This document shows, one piece after another, positions 53,301 to 61,453 of a DNA stretch of 64,000 bases. The stretch is from assembly GCF_020551945.1 (NCBI RefSeq), contig NZ_JAJBZH010000003.1:249294-313293 (forward strand). The letters are read 5' to 3'. Both the position numbers and the translations under genes were made by a program. Position 1 is the first letter of the stretch. Every line of letters begins with the position of its first letter. The DNA is from Cellulosimicrobium marinum (GTDB lineage Bacteria; Actinomycetota; Actinomycetes; Actinomycetales; Cellulomonadaceae). Below the pieces are notes generated by a model, which saw only the letters and a list, made by a program, of their open reading frames with translations, did not search any database and was not told the origin of the DNA.

Positions 53301-53773
53301 AGGTGGACGTGCGCCGGGGCGCCGGTGCGGGACTCGATCCCGGACTCGGCGTCGTCGAGCAGGCGGTCCGCGAGGCGGCGCAGGGCGCGCCCGACGGCGA
53401 TCTCGTCGCCGATGAGGGGGACGTCGGTGTCGTGGGGGTCGCGCCGGGCGCGGCCGACGGTCCGCAGGTGCTCGGACGAGTCGGCGACGAGCACGGCCTC
53501 GGCGGTGGTGCGCCCGTCGGACTCGACGACGCTCACCTGGACGCGCCACACCTTGGTGGTGTCGGTCCCGCCGCCGTTCTCGGCGCCGGGCACGTGCTCC
53601 ACGTAGCTGTCCGCCCCGGGGTAGACGAGGGTGCGCTCGCCGGTGTCGCCCCACTCGACGAGGTAGGGCGGCGACCCGTCGTCGTGCCGCAGCTCGACGA
53701 CGACCCCGTCGCGCACGGCCCCGCCGACGACGCCCGACGCGGTGACGATCCGGTCCCCGACCGATGCCTTCAT
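53297..53773 (-). CDS. DUF1918-DUF1876 fusion protein
   Basis: 158-aa cytoplasmic protein. Residues 1-60 are DUF1918 (MKASVGDRIVTASGVVGGAVRDGVVVEL ... PYLVEWGDTGERTLVYPG), a small SH3-like barrel; residues about 75-155 are DUF1876 (WRVQVSVVESDGRTTAEAVLV ... IGDEIAVGRALRRLADRLL), related to double-stranded-RNA-binding folds. The two families are normally separate small genes in actinobacteria. ATG 53773 has GGAGGAG a few nt upstream. Coupled with acylphosphatase. Function unknown; nucleic-acid binding is suggested by the folds only. Confidence 0.82.
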   Translation of the reverse strand: MKASVGDRIVTASGVVGGAVRDGVVVELRHDDGSPPYLVEWGDTGERTLVYPGADSYVEHVPGAENGGGTDTTKVWRVQVSVVESDGRTTAEAVLVADSSEHLRTVGRARRDPHDTDVPLIGDEIAVGRALRRLADRLLDDAESGIESRTGAPAHVHL

Positions 53774-53853
53774 GGCTCCTCCTCCGGCCGCTCGTCCTTC
53801 CATGATGCGTCGGCGCGCGGGGTGCCGCACCCGGCGTGGCGACGCGCGCGGGA

Positions 53854-55785
53854 TCAGGGGGCGAGCTGGTCGCGCAGCGCGTGGGGGTCGTGCGCGGGGA
53901 GGCGGCAGACGAACCCGGTGCAGAGATACGCGCCGGGGCCGCGCCCGGCGAGCGCGTCGGCGCCGTCCTCCGCGAGGTCGGCGGCGTCGGCGGGCGCCGC
54001 CCCGAGGAGCAGCGCCCCGGGTCGGTACCAGTCCCGGGCGGCGGCGGTGAACGCGGCGCGGTCGGGGTCGTCGGCGACGACGACGAGCTGGTGCGGCGGT
54101 TCCGCGAGCCCGACGGCGAGGCGCAGCACCCCGCCCGCGCCGAGCGGGCGCGCGGTCGCTCCGGCCGCCGTCGCGGACGCGACGACGTGCGCCCTGGCCG
54201 CGTCGAGCGTGCGCGCGTCCCCCGTCGCGCGGTGCGCGAGGAGCGCGGCCCGGCCGGCCGCCGTCGGGCCGGACGGCACCGCGCCCTCCGACGGGTCGGC
54301 CGCGGCCCCGGCGTCGAGGCCGAGGGAGGCGAGGACCGGGTCGGCGCCGTCCGGGGCGCGCAGGCGCGCGTCGTCGTCCACGGTCGCGGCGACGAGCCGG
54401 AGCCCTTCGCGCACGTACCCGGGCCGGCCGGTGAGGCCCCCGAGGACGAGCAGCGCCGCGGCGAGGGCGCCGTGGTCCTCGAGGGTGGCGACGGCGTCCG
54501 AGACCCGGTCGCCGACGGACGCGCGGGCCAGCGTCCCGTCCGCGCGGACGTGCGTCGCGAGCAGGCGGTCCGCGGCTGCGCACGCGGCCTGCGTGAGGTC
54601 GGGCAGTCCGAGGTGGTGCCCGGCGCGGGCGAGGGCCTCGATCGCGAGGCCGTTCCAGCCGGTGAGGACCTTCGCGTCCAGGGGCGGCGGGTCGAGCGCC
54701 GCCCGCTCGTGCGGTGGGAGACGGTAGTACGCGCCCTCGACCCGCTGCCCGTCGACGGTCGACTCGGAGTCCTGCGCGCGCGCGAGCGCGCCGCCGGGCC
54801 GGCGCCGCGTCGACAGGAGGAAGCGCCCGACGCCGGCCGCGACCTGCGCGGCGCCGTCGCCCGCGTCCTCGCTCGCCCCGGGCCGCGTGCGGCGCAGCAC
54901 GGCGAGGGTGGTGCACGCGGAGAGGAGCTGGGCGTTGTCGTAGAGCATGCGCTCGTAGTGCGGCTCGGACCAGTCCGCGCGCGTCGCGTAGCGGAAGAAG
55001 CCGCCGTCGGCGTCGCGCAACGGGCTCGCGGCCATCGCGTCCACGGTCCGCCCGGCGAGGGCGAGCGCCCGCTCCGCGACGTCGGGGTCGACGACGCCGG
55101 ACGCGGCGACGTCGAGCAGGAGCTCCAGCCCCGGCGCGACGGGGAACTTGGGCGCGCCCCCGAAGCCGCCGTGCGTGGTGTCCTCGAGACGTTCGAGACC
55201 CGCGACGACACCGGGCGCCCAGCCCGCGACGTCGAGCAGGTCCGCCCCCGTGCCTGCCGCACCGGCGGCCCCCGCTCCCCCGGCCGCGACGTCGCGCAGC
55301 GCCGCACGGACCGCCTCGCCGGTCTCCAGCACCTGGTCGCGCCGCTGCGACCAGGCCTGGGACACGGCGTCGAGCACGTCGCGGAACGCGGGTCGTCCCT
55401 GGACCGGCACGGGCGGCCAGTACGTTCCCGCGAAGAACGGCGCGCCGTCGGGCGTCGTGAACACGGTGAGCGGCCACCCGAGCTGCTGCGTGAAGGCGCT
55501 CGCCGCCGCCATGAGGCTCGCGTCGACGTCGGGGTGCTCCTCGCGGTCGACCTTCACCGCGACGAAGGCGGCGCGCAGCGCGTCCCCGACCGCGGGGTCG
55601 GAGAAGCTCTCGCGCGCCATGACGTGGCACCAGTGACAGGTCGCGTACCCCACGGACACCATCACGGGCACGCCCCGGCGCCGGGCCTCGGCGAACGCCT
55701 CGTCGCCCCACGGGTACCAGTCGACGGGGTTGTCGGCGTGCTGGCGCAGGTACGGGCTCACGGCGTCGCCGAGTCGGTTGACCAT
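53854..55785 (-). CDS. YyaL/SSP411-type thioredoxin and (alpha/alpha)6-barrel protein
   Basis: 643-aa protein of the DUF255 family. N-terminal thioredoxin-like domain (about 1-160; [18 protein letters not shown] and [11 protein letters not shown] with Cys50 and Cys53), then an AGE-like alpha/alpha barrel ([55 protein letters not shown]). A family of conserved but biochemically unclear enzymes; human SPATA20 is a relative. Length is somewhat short of 670-700. ATG 55785 is the natural start of the family motif [17 protein letters not shown]. Confidence 0.9.
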   Translation of the reverse strand: MVNRLGDAVSPYLRQHADNPVDWYPWGDEAFAEARRRGVPVMVSVGYATCHWCHVMARESFSDPAVGDALRAAFVAVKVDREEHPDVDASLMAAASAFTQQLGWPLTVFTTPDGAPFFAGTYWPPVPVQGRPAFRDVLDAVSQAWSQRRDQVLETGEAVRAALRDVAAGGAGAAGAAGTGADLLDVAGWAPGVVAGLERLEDTTHGGFGGAPKFPVAPGLELLLDVAASGVVDPDVAERALALAGRTVDAMAASPLRDADGGFFRYATRADWSEPHYERMLYDNAQLLSACTTLAVLRRTRPGASEDAGDGAAQVAAGVGRFLLSTRRRPGGALARAQDSESTVDGQRVEGAYYRLPPHERAALDPPPLDAKVLTGWNGLAIEALARAGHHLGLPDLTQAACAAADRLLATHVRADGTLARASVGDRVSDAVATLEDHGALAAALLVLGGLTGRPGYVREGLRLVAATVDDDARLRAPDGADPVLASLGLDAGAAADPSEGAVPSGPTAAGRAALLAHRATGDARTLDAARAHVVASATAAGATARPLGAGGVLRLAVGLAEPPHQLVVVADDPDRAAFTAAARDWYRPGALLLGAAPADAADLAEDGADALAGRGPGAYLCTGFVCRLPAHDPHALRDQLAP

Positions 55786-55843
55786 GACCCCACTCTCCCA
55801 GCCCGCGGCACGCTCGCCCGGTACGGGCCCGGGCCGCTCGCGC

Positions 55844-55904
55844 CGTCGAGCACGAGGTTGCCGTCGTTCCACGGCCGAGAACGACAGCAACCTCGTGCTC
55901 GGCG
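55844..55904 (-). repeat. 61-bp palindromic repeat, copy 5
   Basis: Left arm 55844-55871, loop CGGCC, right arm 55877-55904, with a few mismatches at the loop end. GCTCGC (55836-55841) lies 2 nt before the left arm. The right arm touches the stop codon (55905-55907) of the ABC ATPase gene. Confidence 0.9.
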
Positions 55905-56702
55905 TCAGGCGTGCAGGCGACGCAGGAACTCGCGCGTGCGCGCGCGCTGCGGGTCGCCCAGGACCTGCTCGGGCGTGCCGCGCTCGTGGACGCGACCGTC
56001 GTGCAGGAAGCACACCTCGTCCGCGACGCGGCGCGCGAACCCCATCTCGTGGGTCGCGACGAGCATGGTGCGCCCCTCGGCACGCAGCTCCGTGAGCAGG
56101 TCGAGCACCTCGCCGACGAGCTCCGGGTCGAGCGCGGACGTCACCTCGTCGAGCAGCAGCAGCTCCGGCCCGTTCACCAGGGCGCGGGCGATGGCGGCGC
56201 GCTGCTGCTCCCCGCCGGAGAGCTGGTCCGGGTAGGCGGTGACCTTGTCGCCGAGGCCGACGCGCTCCAGCATCGCGACGGCCGCCTCCTCGGCGACCAT
56301 CGCCGGTCGGCCGTGCACGAGGCGCGGCGCGAGGGTGACGTTGTCGAGGACGCGCAGGTGCGGGAAGAGGTTGTACGCCTGGAACACCATGCCCATCCGC
56401 GCGCGGACCCTGTTCGCGTCGAGGCGCGGGTCCGCGACGTCGACGCCGTCGAGGAGGACCTGCCCGTCGTCCACCTCGTCGAGCAGGTTGACCACGCGCA
56501 GGAGCGTCGACTTGCCGGAGCCCGACGCCCCGACGAGCACGACGCACCGGTGCCGGTCGACGTCGAGGTCGACGCCGTCGAGGACGACGCGCGGCGCGGC
56601 CGGCGCCGTCCCGGCACCGCGGCCCCGCCACGGGCGCCACCCGGTGCCCGACGGCGCGGGGTACGTCTTGCGCACGCCGCGCAAGGAGAGCACGTGGGTC
56701 AC
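55905..56702 (-). CDS. Amino-acid-type ABC transporter ATP-binding protein
   Basis: 265 aa. Walker [10 protein letters not shown] (58-66), Q-loop in FQAYNLFPH, signature LSGGEQQR, Walker [14 protein letters not shown] and H-loop ATHEMGF. The motif set matches GlnQ/HisP-type polar amino acid importers. A short Gly/Trp/Arg insertion follows the first strand. GTG 56702 overlaps the permease stop. Last gene of a three-gene operon (binding protein, permease, ATPase). Confidence 0.93.
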   Translation of the reverse strand: MTHVLSLRGVRKTYPAPSGTGWRPWRGRGAGTAPAAPRVVLDGVDLDVDRHRCVVLVGASGSGKSTLLRVVNLLDEVDDGQVLLDGVDVADPRLDANRVRARMGMVFQAYNLFPHLRVLDNVTLAPRLVHGRPAMVAEEAAVAMLERVGLGDKVTAYPDQLSGGEQQRAAIARALVNGPELLLLDEVTSALDPELVGEVLDLLTELRAEGRTMLVATHEMGFARRVADEVCFLHDGRVHERGTPEQVLGDPQRARTREFLRRLHA

Positions 56703-57595
56703 CGGATGTCCCCGGCCCCGCTCACGGTCGCGAGCGAGCGCCCCCACCCGCGTCGCGCCTGGTACGCGTCGACCGCCCGCGTGAGCGGGAAGGACACGAG
56801 GAAGAACAGCAGCCCCGCGACGACGTACGGCGTGAAGTTGTAGCTCCCGGTCGTCGCGATCTGCGCGGCCCGGATCGCGTCGACCGCACCGAGGACGGAG
56901 ATGAGGCCCGAGTCCTTCTGCAGCGCGACGAGGTTGTTCGCGAGGGGCGCGGTGACGTTGCGGACCGCCTGCGGCAGCACGACGCGACGGGTCGTCTGCC
57001 CGCGCGTCAGCCCGAGGGAGCGCGCCGCGGCGACCTGCGACGGGTGCACGGACTCCAGGCCCGCCCGGAAGACCTCCGCGATGTAGGCCGTGTAGGTGAG
57101 CACGATCGCGAGCGCCCCGAGGAACGCGCCCGACGACGGGAGCCACGGCAGGCGCAGCGCCGGCAGACCGAACCCGACGAGCAGCAGGACGAGGAGCAGG
57201 GGCACGCCGCGGAACAGGTCGACGTACACGACGGCGAAGGCCCGCAGCGGGAACAGCGCCGGGACGCGGCTCGTGCGCGCGACGGCGAGCCCGAGTCCCA
57301 GCAGCGTCCCGAGCACCCCCGCCACGACCCACACGCGCAGGTTGAGCCACAGGCCCTCGACGATCGCGGGGAGCGACTCCCACGCCTTCTCCGGGTCGAA
57401 GAACGCGTCGCGCGCCCGGTCCCACCCCGGTGCGCCGGTGACGACGAGGACGACGGTCGTCACGACGACGACCGTGCTCACGAGCGCGACGAGGCCCGAC
57501 CGGCGCCGCTGAGCGCGTCGGAACGCGGCGCGGTCCAGCGCGAGCGCCGAGGGCGTCCAGGGATCGCGCGACGACGCGTCGTCGGGCACGGTCAC
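56699..57595 (-). CDS. Amino-acid-type ABC transporter permease
   Basis: 298-aa HisM/GlnP-type permease. One N-terminal span (about 34-52), then the conserved five-span core with the EAA loop [28 protein letters not shown] single permease gene suggests a homodimer. GTG 57595 follows the binding-protein gene by 7 nt; the stop overlaps the ATPase start. Confidence 0.93.
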   Translation of the reverse strand: MTVPDDASSRDPWTPSALALDRAAFRRAQRRRSGLVALVSTVVVVTTVVLVVTGAPGWDRARDAFFDPEKAWESLPAIVEGLWLNLRVWVVAGVLGTLLGLGLAVARTSRVPALFPLRAFAVVYVDLFRGVPLLLVLLLVGFGLPALRLPWLPSSGAFLGALAIVLTYTAYIAEVFRAGLESVHPSQVAAARSLGLTRGQTTRRVVLPQAVRNVTAPLANNLVALQKDSGLISVLGAVDAIRAAQIATTGSYNFTPYVVAGLLFFLVSFPLTRAVDAYQARRGWGRSLATVSGAGDIR

Positions 57596-57602
57596 GTCCG
57601 GC

Positions 57603-58493
57603 TCACTCGAGGACGGGGACGTCGTCCGACTTCAGCCACGTGGTGCGCAGCCCGGCGAGCGTGCCGTCCTCCTCCAGGGCGTCGACGGCCTGGGAGACGC
57701 AGTCGGTGAGCGGCGAGTCCACGTCGAGCACGAGGCCGTACTGCTCGACGACGCCCTGGTCGGGCAGCGTGCCGATGACCACCGAGTCCGGGAAGTACTC
57801 GGTCGACGCGGCCATGCCCTGGTCGACGTCCATGACCATCGCGTCGATCGAGCCCGACTGGAGCGCCTGCATCCCGTCGCCGGCGGCGCTGTACGGCGAG
57901 ATGTCCGCGTCCTCGCCGAACGCGGCCTCCGAGAGCGTGAGGCTCGTCTGCGCGGCCGTCACGCCGATGCGCGCGCCCTCCAGGTCCGCGAGCGTGGTCG
58001 CGTCCGCGTACGGGCCGTCCTCCATGACGATGACGCCCTGCCGCGTCGTGAGGTAGGGGCTGGAGAAGTCGACCGCCTGCGTGCGCTCCTCCGTGATCGA
58101 CGTCTGGTAGGCGGCGACGTCGAACGGCTTCACCGCGGGGCTGATGATCTGCTCGAACGTCACCGTCTCCCAGACCACGTCGTCGGCGGCGTAGCCGAGC
58201 TCGTCCGCGACCGCGTAGATCAGCGCCGACTCGAAGCCCTCCCCCGACTCCGGCTCGCCGACGTACCACGGGGAGTACGGCTCGCCCGCGCCGACCGTCA
58301 GCACGCCGTCCGTGAGCGTCGCCAGGTCGCCCGGGGCGCACTGCCCGGCCGAGGACGCGCCGTCGGTCGGCTCGGCCGTGCCGGCGTCCTGCGAGCCGTC
58401 GCCGCACGCCGCGAGCGTCAGCACGGACGCGGCGGCGAGGGCGACGAGGGCCGCGGGGCGGCGGGCAGGACGGGCAGTGGAACGACGGCGCAT
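57603..58493 (-). CDS. Solute-binding lipoprotein of an amino-acid-type ABC transporter
   Basis: 296 aa. Lipoprotein signal ending LAAC (Cys30), then an SBP_bac_3 domain (LTVGAGEPYSPWYVGEPESGEGFESALIYAVADELGY ... VDFSSPYLTTRQGVIV ... VIGTLPDQGVVEQYGLVLD). Captures a polar amino acid or related compound outside the cell; the ligand is not predictable here. Two later cysteines (CAPGD, DCVSQ) may form a disulfide. ATG 58493 has GGAAGG 6 nt upstream. First gene of the operon. Confidence 0.92.
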   Translation of the reverse strand: MRRRSTARPARRPAALVALAAASVLTLAACGDGSQDAGTAEPTDGASSAGQCAPGDLATLTDGVLTVGAGEPYSPWYVGEPESGEGFESALIYAVADELGYAADDVVWETVTFEQIISPAVKPFDVAAYQTSITEERTQAVDFSSPYLTTRQGVIVMEDGPYADATTLADLEGARIGVTAAQTSLTLSEAAFGEDADISPYSAAGDGMQALQSGSIDAMVMDVDQGMAASTEYFPDSVVIGTLPDQGVVEQYGLVLDVDSPLTDCVSQAVDALEEDGTLAGLRTTWLKSDDVPVLE

Positions 58494-58703
58494 GGTGACC
58501 TTCCGGGAGTCGGGCGCCGCAGGGTCGTCGGCGCCGGCCACTGACGATAACGCCGCGCGCGGGCCCCCTGCTTCCCGCGTGACGTGCGCGACGTGTGGGG
58601 CGCGTCACCGCGCGACCTCGACCCGGGGCCCTGCGCGACGCGGCTCTCCGCCGGGGGGCGGCTTCTCGTCCTTTCGGCCGGTCCGCGACGCGGCGTCGGT
58701 CCC

Positions 58704-58709
58704 TAGGCT
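58704..58709 (+). promoter_or_regulatory. Leaderless-type -10 box of the histidine kinase gene
   Basis: TAGGCT ends 7 nt before the GTG at 58717. The 223-bp gap to the divergent ABC operon shows no other clear element apart from a possible minus-strand TATCGT near 58544. Confidence 0.5.
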
Positions 58710-58716
58710 GGGGGAC

Positions 58717-59859
58717 GTGATCGGAACGGTCGTGCGCTCGGTCTGGGACGAGCCGCGCGTCGCGGACCCGCCCGGGCGGACGTGGCGCGACGGGGCGCTG
58801 GTGGGCGTGGTGATGGTGGCCGCGGTGCTCGAAGGGATCCTGCGCGACGACGTCGCGTGGTGGCCGGTCGTGACCGTCGCGGCCGTCGCGCTCGCCCCGG
58901 TGCTGCTGTGGCGGCGCACCCACCCGCTGGTCTGCGTCGCCGTGGGCTTCGGGGCGAGCACGACGCTGGGGCTGCTGGGCGCGCTGGCGGGGGTCCCCGA
59001 CGTGGGCCTCGACACGATGGTGTTCCTCCTGGTGCTCGTCCACGCGCTGGTCCGGTGGGGCTCGGGACGACAGGTCGTGGTCGGGCTCGCCGTGGTGGCG
59101 GTCGCGGCGACGGTCGGCACCGCGACCGCCGACACCGCACCGGCGGAGCTGCTGGGCGGGCTCGCCGTCCTGGTCGCGGCAGCGGCAGCCGGTGCGGCGG
59201 CCCGCTACCGCGCCGAGAGTCGCCGTCGGGCGCTCGACCAGGTCCGGGACCAGGAGCGCGTGCACCTCGCCCGCGAGCTCCACGACTCGGTCGCCCACCA
59301 CGTCTCGGCCATCACCCTCCAGGCGCAGGCCGGCCGGGCCGTGGCCGGGCAGCGACCGGGAGGGGCGCTCGACGCGCTGGCCCGTATCGAGGAGGAGGCG
59401 ACGCGGACCTTGGCGGAGATGCGGGCGATGGTCCGCGTCCTGCGCGACCGGGGGCCGGCGGACCACGGTCCCCAGCCCGGCATCGCCGACCTGGTGCCGC
59501 TCGCCCGCCGCGCCCCCGACCCCGTGGTCGACGTCGACCTGGCCGACGACCTGGACGGGGTGCAGCCCCAGGTCTCCGCGGCGGTGTACCGGATCGCCGT
59601 GGAGGCGCTCACCAACGCGCTGCGGCACGCCCGGGACGCGTCGCGCGTCGAGATCACGGTCACCGAGGACGCGGGCCGGGTATGCCTCCGCGTGGTCGAC
59701 GACGGCCGGACCACCTCGGCGCAACCGGCTCCACAGGGCTTCGGTCTGCTGGGGATGACCGAGCGCGCGCGGCTGCTCGGCGGCACGCTGCGCTCCGGGC
59801 CGACGCCCGGGGGCGGGTGGGCGGTCGACGCCGAGCTGCCGACGGAGGCGCCCCGATGA
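58717..59859 (+). CDS. NarL-type sensor histidine kinase
   Basis: 380 aa. Four to five hydrophobic spans fill residues about 28-165 with almost no outside loop, so the signal may be within or at the membrane. The HisKA_3 box has His189 in ARELHDSVAHHVSAI; the ATPase domain shows EALTNALRHA, VVDDGR and GFGLLGMTERARLLGG. The start is GTG 58717 with a -10 box 7 nt upstream, a leaderless pattern. Stop overlaps the response regulator start (ATGA). Target genes unknown; the membrane protein downstream is a candidate. Confidence 0.92.
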   Translation: MIGTVVRSVWDEPRVADPPGRTWRDGALVGVVMVAAVLEGILRDDVAWWPVVTVAAVALAPVLLWRRTHPLVCVAVGFGASTTLGLLGALAGVPDVGLDTMVFLLVLVHALVRWGSGRQVVVGLAVVAVAATVGTATADTAPAELLGGLAVLVAAAAAGAAARYRAESRRRALDQVRDQERVHLARELHDSVAHHVSAITLQAQAGRAVAGQRPGGALDALARIEEEATRTLAEMRAMVRVLRDRGPADHGPQPGIADLVPLARRAPDPVVDVDLADDLDGVQPQVSAAVYRIAVEALTNALRHARDASRVEITVTEDAGRVCLRVVDDGRTTSAQPAPQGFGLLGMTERARLLGGTLRSGPTPGGGWAVDAELPTEAPR

Positions 59860-60512
59860 CCGTGCGCGTGCTCGTCGCCGACGACCAGGACCTCGTGCGC
59901 ACCGGCCTCGCGATGATCCTCGACGCCCAGCCCGACGTCGAGGTCGTCGGCGAGGCCGCCGACGGGAGGGTCGCCGTCGACCTCGCGCGACGGCTCCGGC
60001 CCGACGTGTGCCTGGTCGACGTCCGCATGCCCGGGCTGGACGGCATCGAGGTGACCGAGAGGCTCGCAGGCCGGGACGTCGCGGACCCGATCGCGGTCGT
60101 GGTGATCACGACGTTCGACCTGGACGAGTACGTCCACGGAGCGCTGCGCGCCGGCGCCCGCGGGTTCCTCCTCAAGGACGCCGGTCCGGACCTCCTGCTG
60201 CAGGCCGTCCGCGCCGCCGCCGACGGCGACGCCCTGATCGCGCCCAACGTCACCCGGCGGCTGCTGGCGACCCTCGCCGCGGGGGCCTCGCCGACGCGCC
60301 GCGCCCAGCCGGTCGAGCCCCTCACCCCGCGTGAGGAGGAGGTGCTCCGGCTCGTCGCCGTCGGCCGCACGAACCCCGAGATCGCCGGCGAGCTCTTCAT
60401 CAGCCTCACCACCGCCAAGACCCACGTCGCGAGCCTGCTCACCAAGCTCGGCGCGCGGAACAGGGTCGAGATCGCCATGTGGGCCTACGACACCGGCAGG
60501 GTCGGGCCCTAG
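59856..60512 (+). CDS. NarL/LuxR family response regulator
   Basis: 218 aa. Receiver domain with phospho-acceptor Asp55 (CLVDVRMPG), acidic pair DD near the start and Lys in LLKDAG; C-terminal LuxR helix-turn-helix (LTPREEEVLRLVAVGRTNPEIAGELFISLTTAKTHVASLLTKL). Partner of the kinase just upstream through overlapping start and stop codons. Confidence 0.94.
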   Translation: MTVRVLVADDQDLVRTGLAMILDAQPDVEVVGEAADGRVAVDLARRLRPDVCLVDVRMPGLDGIEVTERLAGRDVADPIAVVVITTFDLDEYVHGALRAGARGFLLKDAGPDLLLQAVRAAADGDALIAPNVTRRLLATLAAGASPTRRAQPVEPLTPREEEVLRLVAVGRTNPEIAGELFISLTTAKTHVASLLTKLGARNRVEIAMWAYDTGRVGP

Positions 60513-60702
60513 GGAGCCGAGCCCGCACTCCCCCGTCCGTCCGCCCCCGGTCGCGATGCCCGACGTCGACGGCCACCCGACAGCAGGAGGGACGGGCCGT
60601 CCCTTCGGCCGAGCGGACTCCGACCCCTCGGACGGTGTGCCCGACGCCGGGCCCCGGCCATCGTGGAACCGCCGACACCCACCACGACCGACGGAGACGA
60701 CG

Positions 60703-61176
60703 ATGAGACCGCACCGCACCACCGGCCCGCTCGACGACCAGCCCCTGCCCGTACGCGCCACGCTCGTCGCAGCCTGGACGGGCGTGATGTTCCTGTACGC
60801 GTACGTGGACATCGTCGCGTTCTTCAAACCCGGCGTCGTCGACGGCATCCTCGCGGGCACGGTCTGGGAGTTCGACGTCAGCCAGTCCCTGCTGACCACG
60901 TTCGTCGCGCTCATGGCCGTCCCGATCCTCATGATCGTGCTGTCGGCGACGCTACCCGCACGCGCGAACCGGACGACCAACCTCGTCGTGGCCGCCGTGC
61001 AGGTCCCCTACGCCCTGTTCAACGTGGTGGGCGAGACCTGGGTTTACTTCTACGGCCTGGGCGTGGTGCTGGAGCTCGTCCTCCTCGCCCTCGTCCTGCG
61101 GACCGCCTGGACCTGGCCCCGCGCCGCGGTGTCGGAACGTCGGGCGCCGGCGTCACCGGTCGCCCTCCCGCAATGA
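60703..61176 (+). CDS. DUF6326-like small membrane protein
   Basis: 157 aa with four hydrophobic helices (about 25-45, 60-85, 90-115, 120-145) and the motif FLYAYVDIVAFFKPG near the first helix, typical of DUF6326. ATG 60703 has GGAG 6 nt upstream. Downstream of the two-component genes by 190 nt in the same direction and possibly under their control. Function unknown. Confidence 0.75.
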   Translation: MRPHRTTGPLDDQPLPVRATLVAAWTGVMFLYAYVDIVAFFKPGVVDGILAGTVWEFDVSQSLLTTFVALMAVPILMIVLSATLPARANRTTNLVVAAVQVPYALFNVVGETWVYFYGLGVVLELVLLALVLRTAWTWPRAAVSERRAPASPVALPQ

Positions 61177-61179
61177 CGA

Positions 61180-61212
61180 ATGGCCGGACCTTCGTGCTGA
61201 AGGTCCGGCCAT
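61180..61212. terminator. Terminator hairpin
   Basis: Perfect 13-bp arms ATGGCCGGACCTT (61180-61192) and complement (61200-61212) with a 7-nt loop, beginning 3 nt after the DUF6326-like stop and ending 20 nt from the tRNA 3' end. Serves both directions. Confidence 0.75.
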
Positions 61213-61232
61213 CCGATGTCCGAGGACATTCG

Positions 61233-61306
61233 TAGCGGGGGCAGGATTTGAACCTGCGACCTCTGGGTTATGAGCCCAGCGAGCTACCGAGCTGCTCCAC
61301 CCCGCG
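61233..61306 (-). tRNA. Initiator tRNA-Met (CAT)
   Basis: 74 nt on the minus strand from CGCGGGG to CCCCGCTA. Anticodon CAT (61270-61272) in a stem with three G-C pairs (CTGGGCT / ACCCAG), the initiator signature. The T-arm is GCAGG/CCTGC around TTCAAAT. Position 1 is C opposite U at 72, an unpaired end characteristic of initiators (C1-U72 in actinobacteria, from memory). CCA is not encoded. Confidence 0.95.
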
Positions 61307-61318
61307 TCGGTGATCACT

Positions 61319-61348
61319 ACTCTACGCACAACCCGGCGACCCGGCCAA
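61319..61348 (-). promoter_or_regulatory. Candidate tRNA promoter
   Basis: Minus strand: TTGGCC (61343-61348), 18 bp, TAGAGT (61319-61324), 12 nt before the tRNA 5' end. Confidence 0.45.
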
Positions 61349-61392
61349 ATCGCTCCGCGGAGACGTGCGTCACGCCCGGTCCTGCGACGACG

Positions 61393-61429
61393 GACGGGCG
61401 GGACCACGGTGCGTGGTCCCGCCCGTCCG
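61393..61429 (-). terminator. Terminator hairpin of the UPF0182 gene
   Basis: Perfect 17-bp arms (61393-61409 and 61413-61429) with a GTG loop, 24 nt downstream of the UPF0182 stop. The strongest simple hairpin in the window; no T-run. Confidence 0.8.
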
Positions 61430-61453
61430 GGCCGTGCAGAGGCGTCAGCCGCC

